NCBI RefSeq assembly: GCF_900129925.1
Contig: NZ_FQXI01000014.1
Coordinates: 1-54,249 of the forward strand
Direction: 5' to 3'
Length of the DNA: 54,249 nt
Source: Anaerosphaera aminiphila DSM 21120
Lineage (GTDB): Bacteria; Bacillota; Clostridia; Tissierellales; Peptoniphilaceae
Both the position numbers and the translations under genes were made by a program. A model generated the notes under the pieces. The model saw nothing but the letters and a program-made list of their open reading frames with translations, had not been told where the DNA came from and did not search any database. This document shows positions 38,183 to 46,815 of the stretch, piece by piece (within the stretch, counting starts at the first letter, position 1; each line of letters begins with the position of its first letter).

Positions 38183-39637
38183 TTAAGCACCTAGACCAAA
38201 CACATTTATACATATCATTAAAATTATTGGGAATACCACAGCATGTATAACTTTCATACCTATACCCGCTTTTACTAAATCCTTTATTTCTATTTCTCCA
38301 GTTGCATAGGCAATTGCATTTGGAGGTGTTGCTGACGGTAACATATAAGCATTGTTACTAGCCATTAAGCAAGTTACCATTAAAATAAACGGATTCATTC
38401 CAATGGCACTTCCTAAACTCCCTAAAACCGGTAGAAAAGAAGCTACTACTACAGCATTTGTTGTGAGCTCTGTAACAACTGCCGTAAATACACTAATAAC
38501 TATAATAACAATAATTGGACTTAATCCACTTAAGAATATTAAATTGCCAGCTAACCATTCTGAGCAACCAGATGCTGTAAACGCAAGTCCCATAACCATT
38601 GAGCCTCCCAGCAATAAATAAGCATTCCATGGTACACCATCTAAGGCTTCTTTCATAGATAGTATAGGTTCCCCATTTTTCTTGCTAGAGTCTTTTAGCG
38701 GGGTTGAAATGGTAACACAAAGTAAAGCAATTAATAAAGCTACAGTTTCGTCAGAAGTAAAAGGCAAAAATCTATCCCAAAATATTTTTGTCATCCACAA
38801 TACAACTCCTATAACAAATATTAACATTATTCTTTTTTCTGTGCCACTCATATCTCCAAGTTTATTGTATTCTTCAACTAAACTGCTATGATCCATTTCT
38901 TTTAATTTATCTAGCTTATAAAATTTTACTAAATAAAACCACATCAAGGGAACTAAAACTATTACAAAAGGCAATCCAAACTTTAGCCAATCTATAAATG
39001 TTATGTCTATTCCCAATGTTTCAGAAATTATAGCAACTCCTGTTGGATTCGTTGTTGAACCTACTATTGTACCCATACCTCCCAACGTTGCCGCCCAAGG
39101 TATACATATTACAAGCGCTTTTCTAAAATTGACATTGTCACTTGCTACTGATGTTGCTACTGATATTGCTACTGGCAACATCATTGCTGCTGCCGTTGTA
39201 TTAGACATCCACATTGATATTAAAGTAGTTGCCAATATAAATCCCAGTACCATTGTCGATGGCTTACTACCTACTTTAAGAGTAATCCAAAGCGCAATTC
39301 TTTTATGTAAATTCCATTTCACCATTGCTGTAGATAAAAATGAAACTCCTAGTATTAAAAACACTGTACTGTAACCGTAATTTTCAAATAATACTATATC
39401 ATTTTGTCCACTTTTTCCTGTTATTCCAACTAAAGGAAATAATATTATTGGCAATAACGATGTCATAGGAATAGGAATTGCTTCAGTCATCCAAAATACA
39501 ACCATTAAAATAGTAACAGCTAGAACCTTTTTACCAACTAAACTTAACCCTTCTGGTGTTGGCATAAGTAATACTAATAAAAATAACACTATTCCTAATA
39601 ATAACCCTATCAGTTGAGATTTAGATTTATATTTCAT
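38183..39637 (-). CDS. DASS-family (SLC13-like) dicarboxylate symporter
   Basis: Membrane transporter for di- or tricarboxylates, sodium-driven in most relatives. Family features are MTEAIPIPMTSLLPIILFPL, the repeated SNTTAAAMM and TELTTNAVVVASFLPV (the SNT-type substrate/Na sites), and LPSATPPNAIAYATG near the C-terminus. About twelve membrane helices fit the 484 residues. The ATG at 39635-39637 has GAGG six bases before; an upstream in-frame GTG lies too close to the ribosome site. It is the third gene of a carboxylate operon, directly after the lyase. Confidence 0.92.
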   Translation of the reverse strand: MKYKSKSQLIGLLLGIVLFLLVLLMPTPEGLSLVGKKVLAVTILMVVFWMTEAIPIPMTSLLPIILFPLVGITGKSGQNDIVLFENYGYSTVFLILGVSFLSTAMVKWNLHKRIALWITLKVGSKPSTMVLGFILATTLISMWMSNTTAAAMMLPVAISVATSVASDNVNFRKALVICIPWAATLGGMGTIVGSTTNPTGVAIISETLGIDITFIDWLKFGLPFVIVLVPLMWFYLVKFYKLDKLKEMDHSSLVEEYNKLGDMSGTEKRIMLIFVIGVVLWMTKIFWDRFLPFTSDETVALLIALLCVTISTPLKDSSKKNGEPILSMKEALDGVPWNAYLLLGGSMVMGLAFTASGCSEWLAGNLIFLSGLSPIIVIIVISVFTAVVTELTTNAVVVASFLPVLGSLGSAIGMNPFILMVTCLMASNNAYMLPSATPPNAIAYATGEIEIKDLVKAGIGMKVIHAVVFPIILMICINVFGLGA

Positions 39638-39645
39638 AACGCACC

Positions 39646-40566
39646 TCACTTTATATATTTTATTTTCCCCATTATAAACTTACTATTTTCTATATTTATA
39701 TGATGCCCACTATAATTTCCAACTATATTTTCTTTTGTATATTTTGCCGCATCCAAAAGCACATCAAAATTAATACCTGTATCATATCCATCTTTATTCA
39801 AAGCATATACTAAATCTTCACTAGATGTATTTCCACTTGCTCCAGGAGCAAATGGACAACCCCCTAGCCCACCTATACTACTTTGTACACTATTAACTCC
39901 ATTTTTTATGGCAATATAAGAATTTAATATTCCCATATTTCTTGTATCATGTATATGAGCCCCAAATCTCATATTTGGAAACTCTTTTTTTATAGATTCA
40001 AATATATTTTTAACTTGAGATGGATAGGCTATTCCTATTGTGTCGCATATAGTAAAGGAATTTATGCCAAGTTTCCCAATTTTTTCTATTAACTTTAATA
40101 GATCTTCTACTTGCATTTCTCCTTCAAAAGGGCATCCAAAAGCTGTCGCTATATCTACAGTTATGCTAAGTTCTGAACAGCTTTGCAAAATATTGTCTAT
40201 TTCATTAATAGAATCTTCAATACTTTTATTTACATTGGCTCTATTATGAGTTTCACTTAATGATACTACAATAGATACTTCCTTTAATCCAACCTCCATA
40301 GCTGTTTTTGCTCCATATAGATTTGGCACTAAAGCGAAGAGCTCAACATTCGGATACCTTTCTAGACATTCTTCCGCCAATTCTCTGGAGTCTTTCATTT
40401 GAGGTATAGCTTTAGGACTTACAAAAGAAGTTATTTGAATTTTATTAAGACCTGAATTAATAATTTTATCTATTGCATTTAATTTTATTTCTGTAGGAAT
40501 AAAATTTTTTATACTTTGAAATCCATCTCTAGGACCAACTTCTACTATCTTAACTTTTCCACCCAA
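39646..40566 (-). CDS. HMG-CoA lyase-family enzyme (hydroxyacyl-CoA lyase)
   Basis: A DRE-TIM metallolyase of 306 residues. Seen are VGPRDGFQS (metal and catalytic Asp/Arg), TSFVSPKAIPQMKDS, VSLSETHNRANVN, ICDTIGIAYP, the metal-binding HIHDTRNMG, and the full catalytic-Cys signature GGLGGCPFAPGASGN. So it should cleave a 3-hydroxy-3-methylacyl-CoA such as HMG-CoA, or citramalyl-CoA. The start is TTG behind GGAG. With a CoA-transferase upstream and a carboxylate importer downstream, it likely serves a three-step catabolic route (inference). Confidence 0.9.
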   Translation of the reverse strand: MGGKVKIVEVGPRDGFQSIKNFIPTEIKLNAIDKIINSGLNKIQITSFVSPKAIPQMKDSRELAEECLERYPNVELFALVPNLYGAKTAMEVGLKEVSIVVSLSETHNRANVNKSIEDSINEIDNILQSCSELSITVDIATAFGCPFEGEMQVEDLLKLIEKIGKLGINSFTICDTIGIAYPSQVKNIFESIKKEFPNMRFGAHIHDTRNMGILNSYIAIKNGVNSVQSSIGGLGGCPFAPGASGNTSSEDLVYALNKDGYDTGINFDVLLDAAKYTKENIVGNYSGHHINIENSKFIMGKIKYIK

Positions 40567-40580
40567 TTTTTTTCTCCTTT

Positions 40581-41777
40581 TTAAAAAACTCCTTTATTTT
40601 GTAACTTACTATACTCTTCTTCTCCAATACCTAAATAATCTTTCAATATATCTTCTGTGTCTTCTCCTAATAATGGCGATGATTTTCTTATTGCAATTTT
40701 ATTATTTGTAAGTTTAATTTGATTTCCCGTTATTTTCATTTTTCCTGCAATTGGATGCTCTATGTCTACAAACATTTCCCTTGCTTTTGATATGTGAGGA
40801 TCTTTAACAACTCTGTCAATTGTATTTACAGGAGCTGCTGGTATTCCCGCATCTAATAATATTCCTACAATATCATCTATATCTTTTTCCCTTGTCCATC
40901 TCTCTATAATAGCTTTTAATTTTTCATGATTATTGACTCTATCTATATTATCGTCAAATAATTCATCTTCTAAATTAACATCCTTTATTACATTTTTTAA
41001 AAGATTGTACAGTTTATTATTACCACAAGCTATTATAACCATTCCATCTTTTGCATGAAAACTATCATAAGGATATATAGCTTCGTATCTATTTCCAATC
41101 CTTGTAGGTACATTCCCTGTTACAAGATATATCATATTAATTATTTCTAAAGATGAAACCATTGAATCTACTAATGCCACATCTACCATATCTCCAAAAC
41201 CTGTTTTTAATCTATTTATGTATGCAGCTAAAATTCCTATGCAACAACTTGATCCCGCCATAACATCTGCTATTGCCGTTCCAGTTCTAGTTGGAAGTGA
41301 ATCTGGCCATCCAGTTGTAGACATTAGTCCACTCATAGCTTGTCCTATAATATCGTAGCCCGCTCTCTGAGAATATGGTCCATATTGTCCAAATCCTGAC
41401 ACTGCTCCATATACAATTTTAGGATTAATTTCTTTCAATACCTCGTAGTCCAATCCTAATTTTTCCATTACACCCGGTCTATAATTTTCTACTACAATAT
41501 CACTGATTTTAACTAGTTCTTTAAATATTTTCTTTCCTTCTTTAGTTTTTAAGTTTAATGTCATTCCTTTTTTGTTCCTATTCAAATTTATATAATAAGC
41601 ACTTTCACCATTAACTTGTGGAGCATTCGCTCTAGAATCATCACCTGTTTCTGGAATTTCTATCTTTATTACTTCGGCTCCCATATCTGCAAGCATCATA
41701 GTACAATAAGGACCTGCTAAAACACGTGATAAATCTAATACTCTTACTCCATCTAATAATCCTTTACTCATCTTCAT
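40581..41777 (-). CDS. Type III CoA-transferase (CaiB/BaiF family)
   Basis: Moves CoA between carboxylic acids. The family start LLDGVRVLDLSRVLAGPYC is followed by EVIKIEIPETGDDSR, YINLNRNKKGMTLNL, VENYRPGVMEKLGLDY, and the catalytic Asp in GTAIADVMAGSSCCIG. At about 400 residues it is of normal length. ATG at 41777 or 41771 are both possible behind GGAG; the earlier is given. It is the first gene of the unit with the lyase and DASS transporter, and probably activates the imported acid with CoA from succinyl-CoA or acetyl-CoA. Confidence 0.92.
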   Translation of the reverse strand: MKMSKGLLDGVRVLDLSRVLAGPYCTMMLADMGAEVIKIEIPETGDDSRANAPQVNGESAYYINLNRNKKGMTLNLKTKEGKKIFKELVKISDIVVENYRPGVMEKLGLDYEVLKEINPKIVYGAVSGFGQYGPYSQRAGYDIIGQAMSGLMSTTGWPDSLPTRTGTAIADVMAGSSCCIGILAAYINRLKTGFGDMVDVALVDSMVSSLEIINMIYLVTGNVPTRIGNRYEAIYPYDSFHAKDGMVIIACGNNKLYNLLKNVIKDVNLEDELFDDNIDRVNNHEKLKAIIERWTREKDIDDIVGILLDAGIPAAPVNTIDRVVKDPHISKAREMFVDIEHPIAGKMKITGNQIKLTNNKIAIRKSSPLLGEDTEDILKDYLGIGEEEYSKLQNKGVF

Positions 41778-41881
41778 CAATCTCCTTTTCAAATATTTCT
41801 TTTCTAGTTAAATTTTGATTACACCCCCTACATATAATGTATGTATATTATTAGCATAATATATGTTACATATAATTTAAA

Positions 41882-41917
41882 ATACATTAAGTTAATAGTG
41901 CTATTAACTTAATGTAT
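41882..41917. promoter_or_regulatory. Perfect 17-bp inverted repeat upstream of the carboxylate operon
   Basis: ATACATTAAGTTAATAG and its exact complement are separated by only TG. The element is 105 bp before the CoA-transferase start and downstream of the LysR terminator. It could be an operator for the LysR regulator next door, or, less likely, a weak terminator, since on the minus strand only TTTTAAATT follows. Confidence 0.6.
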
Positions 41918-41971
41918 AACTAATTATTTATATTAATTTTTAGTATCATCTTATGTGAATTAAAACAAATA

Positions 41972-42027
41972 AAAAAGTCATTTATATATTTTGCTATGAA
42001 AACGCAAAAATATATAAATGACTTTTT
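41972..42027. terminator. Terminator after the LysR gene
   Basis: A very long stem, AAAAGTCATTTATATATTTT with its complement, around a 13-nt loop, with flanking A/T runs. It ends the LysR transcript at 42113 before the CoA-transferase operon. Confidence 0.85.
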
Positions 42028-42112
42028 ACTATCTAATATTCTATGTACAAGTTTTATTGCTACTATGAGTTTAAGATATTTTTATAGTATAAAAAATAAA
42101 TTGCCTATGCAT

Positions 42113-43000
42113 TTAGTAAATTTTATCCAAAAAACTAATAAATTTTCTAGAAGTATTCGATAGGTACCTATTTTTTCCCCACAATATTCCTACAGAAAAG
42201 TTTATTGGATCTTCAAAGGGTTTACTAGTTAAACTTGGATTATTTCTTATGTAATCCAAGCCAAGTTCTGATATTATAGATATACCATATCCCTGAGCTA
42301 CTAGCTCATAGATAGTTACTTGTTCTTTTACATACATAATATCTGGTATTATACCTTTTTTATCAAATTCTTCTTTTATAATTTTCTCCACATATGTTGT
42401 ATCTTTAGGATACATTATAATTTTTTTTCCTTTTAAAGCTGATATTGGAATAGTTTTTAAATCATTTAACTCACTATCAGATGACATCAACAAACTCATT
42501 TCACCATCAAATATTTTTTTAACTTCTAAATCAATATTTATTTTATTATATTCGTTAAACATTCCAAACCCCAGTTCAACTTTATTTTCTTTCAGAAGTT
42601 CCATGACTATTGAATTTCCTACATCATATATATCTATTTCCACATCTGGATAATTTATTAAAAAATCATTGAAAATAAATGCCCATAACCATGAGCATAA
42701 GTTAACAGGAAAAGCTAACCTAAGTGTTTCCTTTGAATTAGGCTTAATATCTTCCATTACATCTACAGTTTTTTGAACTATCCCCAAAATCTGCCTTACA
42801 TATTCTAAAAATAACTTTCCTTCTTTTGTCAAAAATAATTCTTTGTTATTCCTAATAATTAACTTAACACCAAATTCTTCTTCTAATTTTTGTATTGCTA
42901 TTGTAATTGTTGGTTGAGACACAAATAGTTCTTTAGAAGCTTTTGTATAGCTTTTTAACCTGCTAACCGCTTCGAAATATTCTAAATATCTTAATTCCAA
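42113..43000 (-). CDS. LysR-family transcriptional regulator of the carboxylate operon
   Basis: A 295-residue regulator with the LysR N-terminal helix-turn-helix (LRYLEYFEAVSRLKSYTKAS, then ELFVSQPTITIAIQKLEEE at about 24-42) and a periplasmic-binding-like effector domain (LRLAFPVNLCSWLWAF onward). The start is TTG with a perfect AGGAGG seven bases upstream, in place of an ATG. It lies upstream of the CoA-transferase/lyase/DASS genes on the same strand, with a strong terminator in between, so it is a separate unit. The effector is probably the imported acid or its CoA ester. Confidence 0.9.
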   Translation of the reverse strand: MELRYLEYFEAVSRLKSYTKASKELFVSQPTITIAIQKLEEEFGVKLIIRNNKELFLTKEGKLFLEYVRQILGIVQKTVDVMEDIKPNSKETLRLAFPVNLCSWLWAFIFNDFLINYPDVEIDIYDVGNSIVMELLKENKVELGFGMFNEYNKINIDLEVKKIFDGEMSLLMSSDSELNDLKTIPISALKGKKIIMYPKDTTYVEKIIKEEFDKKGIIPDIMYVKEQVTIYELVAQGYGISIISELGLDYIRNNPSLTSKPFEDPINFSVGILWGKNRYLSNTSRKFISFLDKIY

Positions 43001-43013
43001 AACTTTTCCTCCT

Positions 43014-43272
43014 CAATTAATTTAAAAAAAGTTTATTATATTTTTTTACTAACTTTATCTAATATTCCCTTAAATGCAAAGATTATTTAATACGACCAAC
43101 CTCTTTACATATTATAACTTTATCATAAATATAGTAAAATCCAATATAATTTTATATTTTGCTCTATTTATGATATTAATTCAATTTTTCATTGTTAGGT
43201 TTTACTTTTCCACAAAATGTTTTTTAATTTATAGTTGAGTATCACTTTATATATTTTACCTATTCTTCAGTA
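43014..43272. other. Intergenic stretch upstream of the LysR gene, no gene seen
   Basis: Most of a 308-bp gap between htpG and the LysR gene. It is AT-rich with no ORF, repeat or RNA motif that can be supported. The LysR promoter must be here, but no clear box pair was found. Confidence 0.45.
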
Positions 43273-43302
43273 AAAAAATAGGCCACACATTGATGTGCAG
43301 CC
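43273..43302 (-). terminator. Terminator after htpG
   Basis: Minus-strand GGCTGCACA and TGTGTGGCC form a 9-bp stem with two G-U pairs and a short loop, followed by TATTTTTTT. Confidence 0.85.
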
Positions 43303-43308
43303 CGATTT

Positions 43309-45162
43309 TTATCCTATTAATTTCCAAATATTTTTAGTGTATTCCACAGGGTCCTCTATAGGAAGCCCTTCTATTAATCTTGCTTGGTCATATAGTAATT
43401 TTGTATACACTTTTAATTCTTCTTCATTGTCTTTAATTTCCTCTAGTTTTTTGTAAATGCTGTGATTTTTATTTACTTCTAAAACTTTTTGAGCTTTCAT
43501 TTGATTGTTGTCTTGATATTGTAGAACTTTTTCCATTTCTATGGACAAGTCTCCCCTTGCTAAAAGTGCCACAGGATTGTCTCCAAGATTGTCTGAGCCC
43601 TTTACTTCAACTACTTCATCGCCTAAAATATCCTTCATTTTGTCAAATATCGGATCTTTATCTGCGGTCTCTTCACTACTTTCAAGTTCTTGAGAAATGG
43701 AACTAAATTCTTTTTCCTTGTAACTTCCCATTACTTTTAAAACAAATTCATCTATTGAATCTGTTAAATATAAAACTTCAATGTCCTTGTCTTTTAAATT
43801 GCTTCCCTGAGGAAGTTTATCCATAGTTTCAATACTTCCACCAGTTGCGTAGTATATTTTATCTTGGTCTTCTTTCATTCTATCAAAGTACTCTGAAAGT
43901 GTTACAAGTTTTTTCTCCTTTGATGAGTAAAATAAGAATAAGTCTTGAAGTTTGTCTTTTTCCATTCCATAAGTTTCATAAACTGCTATTTTTAAAGTTT
44001 GTCCAAAATTCTCATAGAATTTTTCATATTTTTCTCTGTCTTTTTCCAATATCTTTTTTAATTCTGAAGTTATTTTATTTTCAATATTTTTTGCAATAAC
44101 TCTAAGTTGTCTATCTTCTTGTAGTACTTCACGTGAAATATTAAGTGATAAGTCCTCGGAATCCACTACACCTTTTACAAATGAATAGCAGTCCGGTAGT
44201 AAACTATCACACTTATCCATTATCAATACGCCATTTGAATATAGTTGAAGTCCCTTTTTATAGCTCTTTGATCTAAAGTCAAAAGGTTGTGTTTCAGGTA
44301 TATAGAGTATTGCCCTATATGAAACTACTCCCTCAACATTTATGTGTATCCAAGTTAGAGGTTCATCAAAGCCATAGTGTTGGTCGTGATAGAAATTAAT
44401 GTAGTCTTCATCTTTAAGTTCTGATTTGTTTTTCTTCCAAATAGGAATCATTGAATTTAAAACTTCTAACTCCTTATATTCTTCATATTCAGGTTTTTCT
44501 GCACTTTCATCTTTAACTCTAGTCTTAGTTACAAGCATTTTTATAGGATATCTTATATAATTTGAATAGCTTTTAACGAGAGATTCTATTCTGTGTTCAT
44601 TTAAAAAGTCGTCATAATTTTCATCTTCACTATTGTCTTTTAAGTATAGTTTTATTTCTGTTCCGTGACTTTCTTTTTTGCCCTCTTCAACTGAATATCC
44701 ATCTACTCCATCTGAAGTCCAAAGCCAAGCTTTGTCTTCTCCAAATTTTTTACTTAAAACTTCAACTTCTTTAGAAACTAAAAACGAAGAATAAAATCCT
44801 ACTCCAAACTGCCCTATTATCTCTGATGGTTTTTCTTCTTTTTCAAGGGCATTTTTAAATTCTAAAGTTCCACTTTGAGCTATAGTTCCCAGGTTTTTGT
44901 CAATTTCCTTTTCGTCCATTCCAATACCTGTGTCTTTTATTGTTATAGTTCTCTCTTCGCTGTCCACGCTAATTTCAATATAGTAGTCGTCCTTGTTAAA
45001 ATTTAAATTTTCATCTGATAGCGATTTATAGTACATCTTGTCTATAGCATCAGATGCATTTGAAATTAACTCCCTTAAAAATATTTCCTTATTTGTATAA
45101 ATAGAGTTGACCATTATTTCCATTAGTCTTTTAGATTCTGCTTTGTATTTTCTCTTAGTCAT
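43309..45162 (-). CDS. htpG: Hsp90-family chaperone HtpG
   Basis: ATP-dependent chaperone. The GHKL ATPase domain is clear: [14 protein letters not shown] (Glu and Asn that bind Mg-ATP), [23 protein letters not shown], and [14 protein letters not shown]. The middle domain has [13 protein letters not shown] with its catalytic Arg. The start ATG at 45160-45162 has AAGGAGG upstream; the longer reading would begin inside the operator. At about 617 residues it is standard length. It is monocistronic, with a CIRCE operator over its transcription start. Confidence 0.96.
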   Translation of the reverse strand: MTKRKYKAESKRLMEIMVNSIYTNKEIFLRELISNASDAIDKMYYKSLSDENLNFNKDDYYIEISVDSEERTITIKDTGIGMDEKEIDKNLGTIAQSGTLEFKNALEKEEKPSEIIGQFGVGFYSSFLVSKEVEVLSKKFGEDKAWLWTSDGVDGYSVEEGKKESHGTEIKLYLKDNSEDENYDDFLNEHRIESLVKSYSNYIRYPIKMLVTKTRVKDESAEKPEYEEYKELEVLNSMIPIWKKNKSELKDEDYINFYHDQHYGFDEPLTWIHINVEGVVSYRAILYIPETQPFDFRSKSYKKGLQLYSNGVLIMDKCDSLLPDCYSFVKGVVDSEDLSLNISREVLQEDRQLRVIAKNIENKITSELKKILEKDREKYEKFYENFGQTLKIAVYETYGMEKDKLQDLFLFYSSKEKKLVTLSEYFDRMKEDQDKIYYATGGSIETMDKLPQGSNLKDKDIEVLYLTDSIDEFVLKVMGSYKEKEFSSISQELESSEETADKDPIFDKMKDILGDEVVEVKGSDNLGDNPVALLARGDLSIEMEKVLQYQDNNQMKAQKVLEVNKNHSIYKKLEEIKDNEEELKVYTKLLYDQARLIEGLPIEDPVEYTKNIWKLIG

Positions 45163-45174
45163 AATATGCCTCCT

Positions 45175-45211
45175 TAATATTAGCACTCTCTTTATCCTAG
45201 TGCTAATATTA
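45175..45211. promoter_or_regulatory. CIRCE operator (HrcA binding site) upstream of htpG
   Basis: TTAGCACTC-N9-TAGTGCTAA at 45180-45206 matches the CIRCE consensus except for one base. The dyad extends outward to perfect 13-bp arms (TAATATTAGCACT and AGTGCTAATATTA). It overlaps the -10 region and lies 13 nt before the htpG start, so HrcA is expected to repress htpG. Confidence 0.9.
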
Positions 45212-45237
45212 TATTACTTTTTGACCTTCTTTGTCAA
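45208..45237 (-). promoter_or_regulatory. Promoter of htpG
   Basis: Minus-strand TTGACA (45232-45237) and TATAAT (45208-45213), both perfect, with 18 nt between. The -10 box overlaps the outer arm of the CIRCE element. Confidence 0.82.
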
Positions 45238-45276
45238 TATACTTACAGCATTTGAATTATTTATTTTAAATAATTA

Positions 45277-45306
45277 TTGACAATCTTAAAAATACCATGC
45301 TATAAT
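45277..45306 (+). promoter_or_regulatory. Promoter of the T-box-controlled operon
   Basis: TTGACA (45277-45282) and TATAAT (45301-45306), an 18-nt spacer. It lies just before the T-box stem I. Confidence 0.85.
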
Positions 45307-45315
45307 AGGCAAAAC

Positions 45316-45566
45316 CTTTGAAGTGGAGATAAAAATAATTGCGAACCCACAGAGAGTAATCGGTGCTGAGAAGATTGCGGAAAAACGAATTATTAAATGG
45401 ACCACTGAGGGCAACCTGAAAGATAGTCGAGTATGGAAGACGTGACCGGCGTTAACGGAAGGAAATGTGATGGCATTTTCATAAAAGGACTTTATTTGAA
45501 GTTTTTAAAAGGTGGTACCGCAGATTAATCTGCCCTTTTCCCCGATGGGAAGAGGGCTTTTTTTAT
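45316..45566 (+). ncRNA. T-box riboswitch with a UGG (Trp) specifier
   Basis: Senses uncharged tRNA. AGTGG (45322-45326) pairs with CCACT (45402-45406), and AATAATT (45334-45340) with AATTATT (45388-45394). This places the specifier loop as AAA-TGG-A, with TGG at 45398-45400 at the standard position (followed by A and the CC of the closing helix). The AGAGAG motif and GGTGCTGAGAA distal region follow the usual layout. The T-box sequence AAGGTGGTACCGC is at 45509-45521. The UGGN base is U. A terminator follows at 45532-45566. Confidence 0.9.
45532..45566 (+). terminator. T-box terminator
   Basis: GCCCTTTTCCC and GGGAAGAGGGC form an 11-bp stem with one G-U pair and a CGAT loop, then TTTTTTTATA. 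It should form when the tRNA is charged. Confidence 0.93.
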
Positions 45567-45609
45567 ACTTCAATCCTGAAAATGCAAACTAATCTAAAGG
45601 AGGAACATA

Positions 45610-46791
45610 ATGACACCTATAGTATGTTTTGCAATAGTTGCAATTATTTTTTCAATAGGAGACCTGGTTTCCTATAAGACAAAGGGAATTGTATCATCCC
45701 TGATAGTAGTAATTTTAGTTTTAATTTTATTTGGAGGCTCTTTAAAAATACTACCTGCCGATTTAATGGAAACCTCTGGACTTTTAACCATGATACCCAC
45801 ATTCGGCATGCCACTTATTTTAACGGGACTTGGATCAACTATTAACTTAGCTGACTTAGTAAAAGAGTATAAAACTGTTTTAATTTCTCTGGGTTCTGTT
45901 TTAGGATTATTTTTAATCGGAATATTTTTAGGTCCTTTACTGTTTTCAAGAGAGTATGCTTTGGCTTCTCTTCCTTCAATTTGCGGAGGCACAGTTGCCA
46001 CAATGCTCATGGGAGAAGCTGCAAAAACAGCTGGACGTGCAGACTTACAGGGCTACATCAGTGCAGTCAATGCACTGCAAGTTTTAATCGGACTCCCACT
46101 GGCATCATTTCTCATGAGAAGAGGAGCGCTGGACTATGCAAATAAAAATTTAAACTCACAAAACAATATATTGTTAAATACATCTTCACAAACTTTTCCA
46201 CTAATTAACAATATTCCAACGTTTTTAGAAACTCCAGTAGGTCATTTGGCAAGACTTTCAATTTTTGCAGTCTTCGCAGATGTTTTAGCAAAGGCAACGG
46301 GAGTTCCTGCCACTATAACTTACTTACTTGTGGGCTGCATTGCAGCATCTATTGGATTTATATCAGTTGGAGTACTTGAAAAAGGTGGAGCTCAACATAT
46401 TTTAATGCTGGCTACATATGCCATGGTAACTGAAAGTTTTTTAACTATGAACTTTAAAGAGTTCTACGGAATTTTATTTCCAGTCTTTGGAATGTTAATA
46501 CTTTGTAGTATTGGAATCGTTGTAGTTTCCTATCCTCTTGGAAAGTTTTTAAAATTAAATCCCTTTCTCTCATGCGCACTGGGCTTTTCATGTATGCTGG
46601 GATACCCTCTCACATTTGCCGTTGCCTATGAAATTACAAAGGGTATTTCCAAAGAGAGAAACTTTTCTGAAAAAGAGGAACAAATTATGTACCAACACTT
46701 AGTTCCAAAGATGGTAATTGCCGGAATTATATCAGTAAGCATTGCATCAGTTGTAATGGCATCAATGATAATCCCAAAACTTTTTGGCTAG
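45610..46791 (+). CDS. DUF819 family membrane protein (YjcL-like), candidate amino-acid-related transporter
   Basis: A 393-residue polytopic membrane protein with about ten to twelve hydrophobic segments. Family features include GMPLILTGLGSTINLADLV and the SLPSICGGTVATMLMGEA segment; related proteins are annotated DUF819/YjcL, with no proven substrate. AAAGGAGG is seven bases before the ATG. It is the first gene behind the T-box, which implies regulation by uncharged tRNA, most likely tRNA-Trp. The following gene encodes an amidohydrolase, so the pair may take up and release an N-acylated amino acid (inference). Confidence 0.82.
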   Translation: MTPIVCFAIVAIIFSIGDLVSYKTKGIVSSLIVVILVLILFGGSLKILPADLMETSGLLTMIPTFGMPLILTGLGSTINLADLVKEYKTVLISLGSVLGLFLIGIFLGPLLFSREYALASLPSICGGTVATMLMGEAAKTAGRADLQGYISAVNALQVLIGLPLASFLMRRGALDYANKNLNSQNNILLNTSSQTFPLINNIPTFLETPVGHLARLSIFAVFADVLAKATGVPATITYLLVGCIAASIGFISVGVLEKGGAQHILMLATYAMVTESFLTMNFKEFYGILFPVFGMLILCSIGIVVVSYPLGKFLKLNPFLSCALGFSCMLGYPLTFAVAYEITKGISKERNFSEKEEQIMYQHLVPKMVIAGIISVSIASVVMASMIIPKLFG

Positions 46792-46815
46792 TTATTTTTA
46801 TATAGGAGGAAAAAA

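Noticed and set aside
45397-45399. AUG (Met) specifier in the T-box
   Set aside because: It would shift the codon one base away from the position fixed by the two flanking helices. Recorded as an alternative because the UGGN base fits A73.
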